A DNA stretch of 64,000 nt, taken from an uncultured Collinsella sp. GTDB taxonomy: Bacteria; Actinomycetota; Coriobacteriia; Coriobacteriales; Coriobacteriaceae. Position numbers and translations under genes: made by a program. Below, in pieces: positions 1 through 6,776 of this stretch; positions within the stretch are counted from its first letter, which is position 1, and every line of letters starts with the position of its first letter. Location of the stretch: positions 62,001 through 126,000 of the forward strand of contig CAKUFD010000007.1 in NCBI GenBank assembly GCA_934647195.1. The letters run 5' to 3'. The notes beneath the pieces are model-generated. The model searched no databases. It saw only the letters and a list, made by a program, of their open reading frames with translations, and was not told the DNA's origin.

Positions 1-516
1 CCGCTCCACGGCCCCGTGCTCAAGGAGAACCTGGGCTGCTACCTGGAGACCTACAACACCTGGTCTTCCTACCAGCCCGAGGACCGCGGCGTGACCATCG
101 CCTACGCGAGCGTCTACGGCCACATGAAGCAGACTGCCGAGGAGCTTGCCGCAGCGCTTGAGGAGCGTGGCCAGAAGGTTTCGCTCTTTGACCTTGCCCG
201 CGATGACATGGCCGAGGCCGTGGAGGACGCCTTCCGCTACGATCGCCTGGTCCTGTGCTCCATCACCTACGCGACGGGCATCTTCCCGTTCATGAGCACC
301 TTCATCCACACGCTGGCAGAGCACAATTACCAGAACCGCACGATCGCGCTGGTCGAGGGCGGCTCCTGGATGCCCATGGCCGCCAAGGTCATGAAGAAGC
401 AGCTTGCCGAGCTCTCCGACATCACCTTTACCGAGGCGGGCGTCACCGTCCTAGGTGCGCTCAACGACGATTCGCGCGCACAGATCGCGGCGCTTGCCGA
501 CGAGCTCTCGGCGTAG
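1..516 (+). CDS. Flavo-diiron protein (FprA-type), C-terminal flavodoxin domain, 5' end outside window
   Basis: The reading frame is open from base 1 and gives 171 residues up to the stop. The first residues (PLHGPV) fit the end of the metallo-beta-lactamase-like diiron domain of flavo-diiron proteins. They are followed by a flavodoxin fold with a typical FMN phosphate loop (YASVYGHMKQTAEEL) and a late GGSW segment. Such proteins reduce O2 to water or NO to N2O in the cytoplasm of anaerobes, using rubredoxin or similar donors. The N-terminal two thirds lie upstream of the window, so the diiron ligands cannot be checked. The only alternative is a related flavodoxin-like oxidoreductase; the HGPV segment argues for FprA. 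Confidence 0.85.
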   Translation, partial: PLHGPVLKENLGCYLETYNTWSSYQPEDRGVTIAYASVYGHMKQTAEELAAALEERGQKVSLFDLARDDMAEAVEDAFRYDRLVLCSITYATGIFPFMSTFIHTLAEHNYQNRTIALVEGGSWMPMAAKVMKKQLAELSDITFTEAGVTVLGALNDDSRAQIAALADELSA

Positions 517-657
517 GACGGCGACTGGGGCTGGCGCGCCGACGCTCGCCGCCCTTCACGCAGAAACGCTATGTAGACGGCGCGGGTTTTGCTCCCGCGC
601 CGTTTTTGTGTGCGAAACTACTGCACGTACATGCATATCGGCAAGGAGCTCCAATAC

Positions 658-1797
658 ATGGATCAGTCCCTCTTCAAATACGACATCGTGGCCGAAGATC
701 CCAAGACGCACGCGCGTGCGGGCGTCTTGCACACGCCGCACGGCGATGTCAAAACGCCCATCTTCATGCCCGTGGGAACCAAGGCCAACGTCAAGGGCAT
801 TCCCACCGAGACGGTCAAGGCGCTGGGTGCGCAGATCGTGCTCGCCAACACCTATCACCTGAGCATGCGTCCGGGTGAGGACCTGATCGACGAGCTGGGC
901 GGGCTCCACAACTTCATGAACTGGCACGGACCCATCCTTACCGACTCGGGCGGCTTCCAGGTCTTTAGCCATAACGATGCGGTCAAGCTCTCCGACGACG
1001 GCGTGCGCTTTATCGTGACCGACTACGATGGCCGTCATGTGTTTTGGACGCCCGAGGACAACATGCAGATTGCCATGAAGCTGGGAAGCGACATCTGCAT
1101 GCAGCTGGACCAGTGCCCGGGCTACCCGGCAACGCGCGCCTACGTGGAGCGTGCCGTGGAGCTTTCGAGCAAGTGGGCCGAGCGCTGCTACGCCGCGCAT
1201 ACGCGTCCCGACCAGGCTCTTTTTGGCATCGTTCAGGGCGGCATGCATCTGGATCTGCGCGTGCGCTCGCTCAAGCATCTGGAAGAGTGCGGCGATTTTC
1301 CCGGTTACGGCATCGGCGGCTACTCCGTGGGCGAGGACCACGAGACGATGTTCGAGACGCTTACGCCGCTGGCCTCTGAGTACATGCCGCGCAACAAGCC
1401 CCGCTACCTCATGGGCGTGGGCAACCCCACCACGCTGGTGCGCGGCGTGGGTGTGGGCATCGATATGTTCGACTGCGTGCTGCCTACGCGCACGGGCCGT
1501 ATGGGCACGGCGTTTTCCAGCCAGGGTCGCCTGAACTTCCGCAACGCCAAGTTCGCGCACGATGACGGCCCCATCGATCCCAAGTGCACCTGTCCGGTGT
1601 GCACGGGCGGCTACAGCCGTGCCCTCATCCGTCACATGGTCACGCAGAAGGAGATGCTCGGCGGCATCTTGCTTTCCGAGCACAACATCTACTTCCTGTT
1701 GGACCTGATGCGCCGTGCCCGCCAGGCGATTATCGAGGGCCGCTACGCCGAGTTCCAAAGCGAGTGGATGGCCAGCGAGGGCGCTGTGGACTATTAA
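658..1797 (+). CDS. tgt: Queuine/preQ1 tRNA-guanine transglycosylase
   Basis: Exchanges G34 of GUN-anticodon tRNAs for preQ1 in the queuosine pathway. The 379-residue product has the usual bacterial length. Visible are the DSGGFQVFS active-site motif (Asp near residue 96), the second catalytic Asp region (GIDMFDCVLPTRTGRMG) and the zinc site CTCPVC followed by RHM. I chose ATG 658 because AAGGAG lies ten bases upstream; the frame is open further upstream to 589 but without Shine-Dalgarno support. queA, the next enzyme of the pathway, is at 25.9 kb, so both late steps are in this window but not in one operon. Confidence 0.97.
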   Translation: MDQSLFKYDIVAEDPKTHARAGVLHTPHGDVKTPIFMPVGTKANVKGIPTETVKALGAQIVLANTYHLSMRPGEDLIDELGGLHNFMNWHGPILTDSGGFQVFSHNDAVKLSDDGVRFIVTDYDGRHVFWTPEDNMQIAMKLGSDICMQLDQCPGYPATRAYVERAVELSSKWAERCYAAHTRPDQALFGIVQGGMHLDLRVRSLKHLEECGDFPGYGIGGYSVGEDHETMFETLTPLASEYMPRNKPRYLMGVGNPTTLVRGVGVGIDMFDCVLPTRTGRMGTAFSSQGRLNFRNAKFAHDDGPIDPKCTCPVCTGGYSRALIRHMVTQKEMLGGILLSEHNIYFLLDLMRRARQAIIEGRYAEFQSEWMASEGAVDY

Positions 1798-1805
1798 GGA
1801 TGTGT

Positions 1806-1833
1806 GCCGCCATGCCGTGCAGGCATGCGGCGG
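1806..1833 (+). terminator. GC-rich hairpin after tgt
   Basis: GCCGCCATGCC and GGCATGCGGCGGC form a strong stem with a short loop, just after the tgt stop. There is no clear U-tract, so it may be a weak terminator or an mRNA 3' stabiliser between tgt and the ATP-grasp gene. Confidence 0.5.
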
Positions 1834-1875
1834 CATATACTCACGTTGGGTTATCTAAGCATTCAAGGAGCCATT

Positions 1876-2892
1876 ATGGGCAAACTGGGTTATATCGTTC
1901 GTTGTATCGCGCACATGGATTACGGTGCGCTGTTCCAAACGGTGGGGGACTGCCACAAGAAGAGCGGCAAGAACCGCGTGTGGCTATTTGCCGACGTGGT
2001 GAAGTGCGGCTTTAAATTTGGCGCTGGCTACAAGGACTACTCGCTGCTGGAGTTCTACAACATGAACGACGCGCAGCGCGCCACCTTCGTGACGCGAGGG
2101 GTCAATAACACCATCGTGCGCCGTCTGAATAATCCGGAATATTACCACCTGGTGGATAATAAGAACGAGTTCTACGAGTTCTTTAACGAGTACCTGCATC
2201 GTGGCTGGCTGCATTTCTCCACCAGCTCCAAGGAAGAGTTCCTGGCCTTTATGAAGGGTCGCGAGCAGATCATCGCCAAGCCGAGCGACCTGTGCTGCGG
2301 CCAGGGTGTGGAGAAGCTCAAGGTGGCGGACTTTGATTCGCTGGATGCTCTGTATGACTACCTGAAGAGTTCGGGTGCCGATCTGATCGAGGACGTGGTG
2401 GTGCAGCATCCTGCCATGGCAAAGATCTATCCGGGTTCGGTGAACACCATCCGCGTGTACACGGTGCGCCCCGAGGGCGGCGAGCCCCATGTGATCTACG
2501 CGTGCATCCGTATGGGTAACAGCGACCGTCCTGTGGATAACATCAACGCCGGTGGCATGTATGCCGTGGTGGACCTGGAGACGGGAAAGATTGCGGGCCC
2601 TGCCTGCGACAAGGAGTTCCATGTGTACGAGCGTCACCCGCGCTCCGGCACCGAACTGCCCGGCTATCAGATTCCCATGTGGGACAAGGTCATGGACCTG
2701 TGCCATGCGGCTGCGGCAAAGATCCCGGGCATGGGCTATGTGGGCTGGGACGTTGCCATTACCGAGGACGGCCCGCTGTTCATTGAGGCCAACAACCTGC
2801 CCGGTCACGATGCCTTCCCGCAGATGCCGAGCCAGGCGCCCGACCATATTGGCTTCAAGTCGCAGTTCGAGAAATATCTCGGCAAGCTGTAA
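1876..2892 (+). CDS. ATP-grasp protein of the sugar-transfer-associated type
   Basis: A 338-residue cytoplasmic protein. The pattern (IIAKPSDLCCGQGVEKL as the ATP-binding lysine/glycine loop, then VNTIRVYT, NINAGGMYAVVDLETG, and WDVAITEDGPLFIEANN carrying the Mg-binding Glu and Asn) matches ATP-grasp enzymes of the sugar-transfer-associated family (PF14397-like). These ligate carboxylates to amines and are often found in capsule or exopolysaccharide loci. Start ATG 1876 has AAGGAG five bases upstream. No polysaccharide gene is adjacent, so its substrate is unknown. Confidence 0.75.
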   Translation: MGKLGYIVRCIAHMDYGALFQTVGDCHKKSGKNRVWLFADVVKCGFKFGAGYKDYSLLEFYNMNDAQRATFVTRGVNNTIVRRLNNPEYYHLVDNKNEFYEFFNEYLHRGWLHFSTSSKEEFLAFMKGREQIIAKPSDLCCGQGVEKLKVADFDSLDALYDYLKSSGADLIEDVVVQHPAMAKIYPGSVNTIRVYTVRPEGGEPHVIYACIRMGNSDRPVDNINAGGMYAVVDLETGKIAGPACDKEFHVYERHPRSGTELPGYQIPMWDKVMDLCHAAAAKIPGMGYVGWDVAITEDGPLFIEANNLPGHDAFPQMPSQAPDHIGFKSQFEKYLGKL

Positions 2893-2941
2893 GTGCCGAT
2901 GGGGTTTGAGGCGCGTTGCCCTGCCCTGATGAGCTGGTTTT

Positions 2942-3006
2942 AGCCGGTCCTTTTGCTCAAGTACCGCCTGCATGGCGGGCGCGCGGGCAGAGGGGCCGGC
3001 TTTTTG
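2942..3006 (+). terminator. Rho-independent terminator after ATP-grasp gene
   Basis: AGCCGGTCC pairs with GGGGCCGGCT followed by a T-run (2942-3006). It ends the tgt/ATP-grasp transcript before the accessory island. Confidence 0.7.
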
Positions 3007-3052
3007 TGTTCTGGGTTGGGTTTGCCGCGCGTGTTGGGTGGGTGCCCGGGCG

Positions 3053-3187
3053 AAAACACGGTTATGGGTAGGTTGAAGAGGTGGCGTTGGGTAAAGGATC
3101 GTTTGCGTGCGTGTTTTCCCAGGAGAATGGTTCTTGAAGACGGGTTCTACTCAGGCCCTTTGCCGTAACCTACCTATAACCATATTT
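3053..3187. repeat. MITE-like inverted-repeat element, copy 1
   Basis: About 135 bp bounded by inverted repeats: AACACGGTTATGGGTAGGTT on the left and AACCTACCTATAACCAT on the right. The inner part shares blocks with the element at 11247-11382 (GTTTTC..CAGGA.., then a G-rich stretch with TCTACTC), same length and orientation. It has no coding capacity. The two copies bracket the accessory island. Confidence 0.75.
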
Positions 3188-3254
3188 ATTGATTGCGGAG
3201 GTAGGGGTTGGTGCGGCTGTGGGAGTGCCACTTCCGTTAAACACCCTGACGCCT

Positions 3255-3394
3255 ATCATTAAATCACGTGTCCGCGCCGCGTTTTATCATGCAGATGGCA
3301 AAGGAGCCTTCTTGTGGAGGCTTCTGGCGGGTTGAAGTGTGGTATGGGCTGAATCTGCTTTTACCAAGTCGTATTTTGTGCGCAGTGCCGCAAT
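3255..3394 (+). repeat. Leader-like duplicated segment, copy 1
   Basis: This non-coding stretch is similar to 5164-5291. Shared blocks are ACGTGTCCGC.CCGCGTT, TATCATGC, TCTGCTTTACC or TCTGCTTTTACC, GTCGT and GCGCAGTGCC. In both places it ends directly in a copy of the 36-bp cassette repeat and is followed by a small gene. Position and duplication recall a CRISPR leader or a recombination head site, but that role is an inference. There is no gene in the rest of 2893-3451. Confidence 0.6.
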
Positions 3395-3430
3395 GCTTTG
3401 GGGCAGTGCTGATCTTGTTGGTAATCAAAC
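3395..3430 (+). repeat. 36-bp cassette repeat R1
   Basis: 30 of 36 positions match the consensus by my count. It lies 21 bases before the start codon at 3452 and terminates leader-like copy 1. Confidence 0.8.
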
Positions 3431-3451
3431 TACGATGGGGGTTGGCTGAAA

Positions 3452-3727
3452 ATGAAAGATCATGCGGTATACGAGATAGTTGACGGGACAAGGCGCTTCA
3501 TGGCTCGTCTTTTTGAGTGCTCGGACAAGCTCTGCAACCTAACCGCCGATGAAATCGAGGTCGAGGCCGTTATCATGGCTGGCTTCTGCGAGCCTAAATA
3601 CGTAGGCAAGGTTGGCCGTTCGATAGACCTGTACAAGGCTGCGGAGGAAATACTTGCTAAGCATTACGACAGCGCCAGGATGATAGAGGCGAACTACTCC
3701 TGGAAGCCGAACCGAATCGTGCGCTAG
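3452..3727 (+). CDS. Small acidic immunity-like protein, paralogue family A copy 1
   Basis: A 91-residue protein of unknown function. It is clearly related to the product of 6075-6344 and to the frameshifted gene at 3818-4094: all share a N-terminal YEIV or YAID strand, an E-rich helix, then D.(Y/F)KAAE.IL..HY.SA.M.E..Y.W.P at the C-terminus. Soluble, no signal peptide. ATG 3452 follows GGGGGTTGG. Three diverged relatives in one island, each in its own cassette, suggest an orphan immunity or antitoxin family, but the partner is not identified. Confidence 0.7.
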   Translation: MKDHAVYEIVDGTRRFMARLFECSDKLCNLTADEIEVEAVIMAGFCEPKYVGKVGRSIDLYKAAEEILAKHYDSARMIEANYSWKPNRIVR

Positions 3728-3756
3728 GCGATGTCATGTTTTCTAGATTAGAAGTC

Positions 3757-3792
3757 GTTTTGAAGTGGCGACGATCCAACCGGTAATTAAGC
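3757..3792 (+). repeat. 36-bp cassette repeat R2 (degenerate)
   Basis: 27/36 to consensus (GTTTTGAAG start, GGTAATTAAGC end). It lies 25 bases before the start at 3818. Confidence 0.7.
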
Positions 3793-3817
3793 CGTCGATG
3801 ACTGAGAGGTTCTGAAT

Positions 3818-4094
3818 ATGGGACTCAACTTTGCGACATACGCCATAGATGACGGGCAAGGGTGTTTTTCCGCGCGATTGTTCGGTGGCACGAAAGAGCC
3901 TGTCGACCTGACGGAAGAGGAAAAAAGAGGCCGAGCGCGTCATCCTTGATGCTTTCATCACGCCAGAATACGCGGGAAAGGTCGGGAACTCCATCGATTC
4001 ATTCAAGGCTGCCGAGAAGATTCTCTCCGATCACTACGGAAGTGCCAAGATGGTCGAGTCCCATTACGAATGGCGCCCGTATATAAGGTACTGA
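3818..4094 (+). pseudogene. Family A copy 2, frameshifted in an A6 run
   Basis: From ATG 3818 the frame reads MGLNFATYAIDDGQG.. up to ..DLTEEEK, then shifts. One base less in the A6 run near 3921-3926 restores EAERVILDAFITPEYAGKV and the family C-terminus KAAEKILSDHYGSAKMVE..YEWRPYIRY, ending at 4094. The downstream part is closest to family A copy 3 (6075-6344). This is either a decayed gene, a phase-variable homopolymer, or an assembly error. Confidence 0.75.
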
Positions 4095-4129
4095 TGCACT
4101 GCTCGATGGTTGACGTGCAACTTCATCGC

Positions 4130-4165
4130 ACTTTGGAATAGTGCTGATCTAGCTGATAATCAAAC
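4130..4165 (+). repeat. 36-bp cassette repeat R3
   Basis: 29/36 to consensus. It lies 38 bases before the start at 4204. Confidence 0.75.
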
Positions 4166-4203
4166 CTGAAGGCCAACAAGCTATAGTCGAACTGAGGCGC
4201 ACG

Positions 4204-4394
4204 ATGACGATGACCGAACCGCTATTCCTCCAAAATAAAGATTGGTATACAACGCCCGAGGATGAAGGAATTGACTTCACTTTTTTGAAGATGGACGTGG
4301 ATATCACATCAAGGACGATGCTCCGCAAGAAGCAAAAGACTCTTACGACGAATTTTACCGCACCATTGAGGAGCCGATTGAACTTCTGTTTTGA
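4204..4394 (+). pseudogene. Small immunity-like gene, frameshifted in a T6 run
   Basis: ATG 4204 opens MTMTEPLFLQNKDWYTTPEDEGIDF, then the frame runs out of register. One extra T in the T6 run near 4281-4286 would give FFEDGRGYHIKDDAPQEAKD and then a typical acidic tail ending TIEEPIELLF at a TGA (4392-4394) that lies inside repeat R4. The unshifted frame (to 4410) loses this conserved-looking tail. I do not recognise the family; the PLF..NKDWY start and the short acidic body look like a small immunity protein. Confidence 0.6.
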
Positions 4395-4423
4395 AGTGAT
4401 GCCAATCTAATTGATGGTTAAAC
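4388..4423 (+). repeat. 36-bp cassette repeat R4 (degenerate)
   Basis: 26/36 to consensus; starts GTTTTGAAG and ends TTAAAC. It overlaps the restored stop codon of the preceding frameshifted gene. Confidence 0.65.
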
Positions 4424-4476
4424 GAAGAATCTCAAGGACTGTTGGGACAGGCTGAAAGAGGTTGGGGTGAGCGACG

Positions 4477-4686
4477 ATGAAAATCACTGATTGCGTTACG
4501 GTCGAAGCCGGTTACCGGCCCGTGACTACGGTCTGGTTCGACGGGGCGATTCCCGTCCACGTTTTCCGCTTCGCCATAATTGACGGCGAGAGGCACGAGG
4601 CCTTCCCGGTCATGGGTAAGGACAGGCACGCCGTCGACATCATTGCTTCCGGAGACTTCACCGGTAAGGAGATTAGTTTTGAGTAG
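4477..4686 (+). CDS. Hypothetical 69-residue cassette protein
   Basis: Starts MKITDCVTVEAGYRPV at ATG 4477, with GAAAGAGG about 20 bases upstream as a weak ribosome-binding site. It is beta-rich, soluble, has no signal peptide and no motif that I recognise. The stop is ten bases before repeat R5, so gene and repeat form one tight cassette. It may be an orphan immunity gene like its neighbours; no function is claimed. Confidence 0.55.
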   Translation: MKITDCVTVEAGYRPVTTVWFDGAIPVHVFRFAIIDGERHEAFPVMGKDRHAVDIIASGDFTGKEISFE

Positions 4687-4696
4687 TGGCGTGCGC

Positions 4697-4732
4697 GTTT
4701 TGGAGCAGCGTCGATTTGACTGATAATCAAAC
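4697..4732 (+). repeat. 36-bp cassette repeat R5
   Basis: 31/36 to consensus. It lies 30 bases before the start at 4763. Confidence 0.85.
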
Positions 4733-4762
4733 CTAGTGGCATCTGACCATGAGGAGGACTCG

Positions 4763-4990
4763 ATGAGCTCGGAGCGATTCGTTATAGACGGAAAGACCTA
4801 TGAGCTGCCAGAATCGAGGGCAGGGGAGTGCGCCAGGCTCAACGACGAGCTCCATGCGGAGCTTGAAAACATCGAGTATCCGCCGCTTCCGAAGAATTGC
4901 CTGAGCAACAAGTACAACGAGCCGGCGCGCAAGGTCTGGCAAAAATACCGCGCGAAGTTCAGGGAGCTGCTCGTCGAGGTCAAGGAGTAG
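4763..4990 (+). CDS. Hypothetical 75-residue helical cassette protein
   Basis: ATG 4763 has GAGGAGGA 5-12 bases upstream and is preferred over the in-frame ATG near 4736. The product has a short N-terminal hairpin (FVIDGKTYELPES) followed by two charged helices (ARLNDELHAELENIE and KVWQKYRAKFRELLVEVKE). Its N-terminal form resembles tail-assembly-chaperone or tape-measure-associated small proteins of prophages, but the match is weak. It lies between repeats R5 and R6. Confidence 0.6.
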   Translation: MSSERFVIDGKTYELPESRAGECARLNDELHAELENIEYPPLPKNCLSNKYNEPARKVWQKYRAKFRELLVEVKE

Positions 4991-5015
4991 TCGCCGGGCA
5001 TCAGCGTTGCTTGCC

Positions 5016-5051
5016 ATTTTGGGGTGGAGCCGGTCTGCCCGGTAATCAAAC
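5016..5051 (+). repeat. 36-bp cassette repeat R6 (degenerate)
   Basis: 27/36 to consensus, with an intact GGTAATCAAAC end. It lies 25 bases after the stop at 4990. The next 112 bases hold nothing I can name. Confidence 0.7.
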
Positions 5052-5163
5052 AAGCGGGGGCTTGCCGATTGTTGGGTCATCGGCGTCTTTGCCATCGGTC
5101 GTGCGGCGGGGCGAGGTCGGCGTGAGCACAGGGCTCCGCTCGCTTCAACCGCTCCGCCATTTG

Positions 5164-5291
5164 CCATCAAATAACGTGTCCGCACCGCGTTCTATCATGC
5201 TTATAGCAAGCAAAAGGGTCTCCCCGCGAGATTCTTGCCGGGTCAAGGTACCCCGTGAGGGGAGCGGACAATTCTGCTTTACCGGGTCGTG
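5164..5291 (+). repeat. Leader-like duplicated segment, copy 2
   Basis: Second copy of the segment at 3255-3394 (see there). Its middle differs and can fold through CTCCCC and GGGGAG. It runs into degenerate repeat R7 and then the Fic-antitoxin-like gene. Confidence 0.6.
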
Positions 5292-5327
5292 TTTGGCGCG
5301 CAGTGCCAATCCATCTGGTATTCAAGC
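5292..5327 (+). repeat. 36-bp cassette repeat R7 (degenerate)
   Basis: 26/36 to consensus. It lies 23 bases before the start at 5351. Confidence 0.6.
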
Positions 5328-5350
5328 GAATTGGGAAGAAGGGTGCTGCG

Positions 5351-5548
5351 ATGGCAAGCGAAGGCATAGGGGCTAAACAGGAAATGTTGATCGAGCAGGT
5401 CGCTGCGACTATGGCTCTGGAAAACATGCCGCTGTCGCGAGACTGCTACAAGAACTTAGCGGCTATGGCGTCTGGCGAAAAGACCTGCGAGCAGGTCACT
5501 CAAGAGATTACGGCAAAGTATAAAGCGAGGGTGCTGGAGGATGGATAG
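5351..5548 (+). CDS. Orphan Fic-antitoxin (VbhA-like) protein
   Basis: A 65-residue helical protein. TMALEN (residues about 20-25) fits the inhibitory motif (S/T)xxxE(G/N) with which VbhA-type antitoxins block ATP binding in class I Fic AMPylating toxins. The rest, with the helix after the G-E-K-T turn (MASGEKTCEQVTQEITAKY), also fits the family. ATG 5351 follows GGGAAGAAGGG. The stop overlaps the ATG of a 43-codon remnant (5541-5672), the arrangement seen in vbhA-vbhT pairs, but no Fic domain follows. So the antitoxin is retained without its toxin. Confidence 0.75.
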   Translation: MASEGIGAKQEMLIEQVAATMALENMPLSRDCYKNLAAMASGEKTCEQVTQEITAKYKARVLEDG

Positions 5549-5672
5549 TGCATCATTCAGTCGCTGGCGCTGCTCTGCGACCGTATCGATCGGGCCGTGG
5601 GATTTAGAATCGCTCCAATCTGATTGGTTGCCAGACGTATTTGATAATGGCGGTGATAAGCGTGATTTATGA
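5541..5672 (+). pseudogene. 43-codon remnant, possibly toxin debris
   Basis: Opens with ATG overlapping the stop of the Fic-antitoxin gene and ends at TGA 5670-5672. Its tail (VFDNGGDKRDL) lines up with the C-terminus of the toxin-like protein at 7169-7567 (FKPNGGDDDDV), and in both places the end overlaps the start of a family B gene. I read it as the junction left after a toxin gene was lost between antitoxin and immunity gene. A degenerate repeat (R8) lies within it. Confidence 0.4.
5601..5636 (+). repeat. 36-bp cassette repeat R8 (very degenerate)
   Basis: 22/36 to consensus, in the expected position just before the next gene. On its own it would not be convincing. Confidence 0.4.
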
Positions 5673-5973
5673 GTTGACCGTTGATATTCTTGCCGCTCAG
5701 GATACTCAGACTGCAGCGGAAGGCTACTTTCCTGTTCTTCACAGGGACAGGGTTATTGCTTATCTGCAGGCCAGCGAAGTTATGGCCATGACATCTGGCA
5801 GGATGACGGATGAATATACGGGGGAGCGCGTTGAGAGTTGCTGCATGAACTATCGCACGGACGGGGTTTATGCCTGGGACGAGCACCTTGCTTACTATGT
5901 TGACAAATATGGAATCCTGCCGCCATCCGATTTTCTTGAGCACATCTATTGCAAGCTTGGGATAGCTGAATAA
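5647..5973 (+). CDS. Immunity-like protein, paralogue family B copy 1
   Basis: A 108-residue soluble protein that is about half identical to 7542-7861. Shared core: YE.T..ILA.QD, then YL....E....TSG.MTD..TGE.V...CMN.R.DG.Y.W.E.LAYYV..YGIL.PSDFLEHIY..LGI. ATG 5647 (frame open to 5641) overlaps the remnant 5541-5672. Copy 2 sits directly behind a toxin-like gene with overlapping codons, which supports an immunity role. No database family is claimed. Confidence 0.65.
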   Translation: MAVISVIYELTVDILAAQDTQTAAEGYFPVLHRDRVIAYLQASEVMAMTSGRMTDEYTGERVESCCMNYRTDGVYAWDEHLAYYVDKYGILPPSDFLEHIYCKLGIAE

Positions 5974-6008
5974 GAAGTTGCTATCGACCGAAAAACGCGA
6001 GAGCGTCG

Positions 6009-6044
6009 GTTTTGATCGCTGCCGATTGAATCGGCAACCAAAAG
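6009..6044 (+). repeat. 36-bp cassette repeat R9 (degenerate)
   Basis: Starts GTTTTG and contains CTGCCGAT; needs a one-base gap to align with the consensus. It lies 35 bases after the stop at 5973 and 30 before ATG 6075. Confidence 0.5.
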
Positions 6045-6074
6045 GGTCCCGTCGATGCTTGGGAGGTTTTCCGC

Positions 6075-6344
6075 ATGAGCGGCGGAATGGCGAAATATGA
6101 GATTGTCAAAGAGCGAGAGAACCTAACAGCTCGCTATTTCATTAGACCATGCGATGCCGCAGATTTGACGCCGCTCGAAATCGAGGTCCGCGAAGTCATC
6201 CGCAACGGCTACGAGAAAATGGACGACGTGGTAGCCGGAAGAGTCGACCCCTTCAAAGCCGCCGAGAAGATTCTCGCCGGTCACTACGGAAGCGCCAGGA
6301 TGGTCGAGTCCGACTACGAATGGCGACCGCGCATAAGGTACTGA
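6075..6344 (+). CDS. Small acidic immunity-like protein, paralogue family A copy 3
   Basis: An 89-residue relative of 3452-3727 and 3818-4094; the C-terminal signature reads FKAAEKILAGHYGSARMVE followed by YEWRPRIRY. ATG 6075 has GGGAGG ten bases upstream; a second Met five codons in is possible. A strong terminator follows, so the cassette ends transcription here. Unknown function; immunity or antitoxin role is inferred from context. Confidence 0.7.
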   Translation: MSGGMAKYEIVKERENLTARYFIRPCDAADLTPLEIEVREVIRNGYEKMDDVVAGRVDPFKAAEKILAGHYGSARMVESDYEWRPRIRY

Positions 6345-6377
6345 ACGGCTTGGCCTCAACTTCATAGAGCGTTTCGA

Positions 6378-6405
6378 AGGCCCCGCCCCGGCGGGGCCTT
6401 TTTTC
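6378..6405 (+). terminator. Rho-independent terminator
   Basis: AAGGCCCCGCC and GGCGGGGCCTT form a stem followed by T6. It closes the run of cassettes from 5351. The stretch 6406-6548 up to repeat R10 has no gene that I can support. Confidence 0.85.
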
Positions 6406-6548
6406 ATGCCGCGTGACCGCAGCGCGACCATATGCCTATCACGCCTGCGCGCTTCGAGGGACAGGGGTCGCAACCCTGGGCGCGCGGGAAGCCGGCGGCC
6501 ACCCCGCGTGGTAAAAGCGCCGACGACGGGAGAGGCCGGGGGAGACCC

Positions 6549-6584
6549 GTTTTGGAGCAGTGTCGATTTAACTGGTAATCAAAC
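6549..6584 (+). repeat. 36-bp cassette repeat R10
   Basis: 34/36 to consensus; first of five nearly identical copies. Confidence 0.92.
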
Positions 6585-6624
6585 GATATGAAAGAGGTCC
6601 CGTGCGGGGCCATGTTTCCGTGGA

Positions 6625-6710
6625 TGGTCGGGGCAGCGGGACTCGAATCCGCACGAGTGGTGCTCACGTGCTCCTGAGGCACGCGCGTCTGCCTATTCCG
6701 CCACGCCCCG
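6625..6710 (-). tRNA. tRNA-Leu (anticodon CAG)
   Basis: Read on the minus strand: acceptor CGGGGCG pairs with TGCCCCG, followed by discriminator A and an encoded CCA (6625-6627). The D-arm is GGCGGAATAGGCAGACGC, the anticodon loop CTCAGGA (anticodon at 6674-6676), and there is a long variable arm typical of Leu. The T-arm reads GCGGA-TTCGAGT-CCCGC, which puts an A-C mismatch at the normally invariant 53-61 pair. The gene is the only RNA gene I find in the window and lies inside the cassette array. Confidence 0.88.
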
Positions 6711-6776
6711 ATGTGGGGTACTATTTAAATTGAAGAGGGCCTTGTGCCGCCGTAGCGGTATGAGCCCCTCTTCTTT

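Noticed and set aside
2953..3168. Short plus-strand frame across the terminator and MITE
   Set aside because: It crosses the terminator and the inverted-repeat element and has no ribosome-binding site.
4090..4110. Possible tracrRNA anti-repeat (GCACTGCTC) before R3
   Set aside because: Only nine bases are complementary to the cassette repeat; a functional anti-repeat should be about 20-25.
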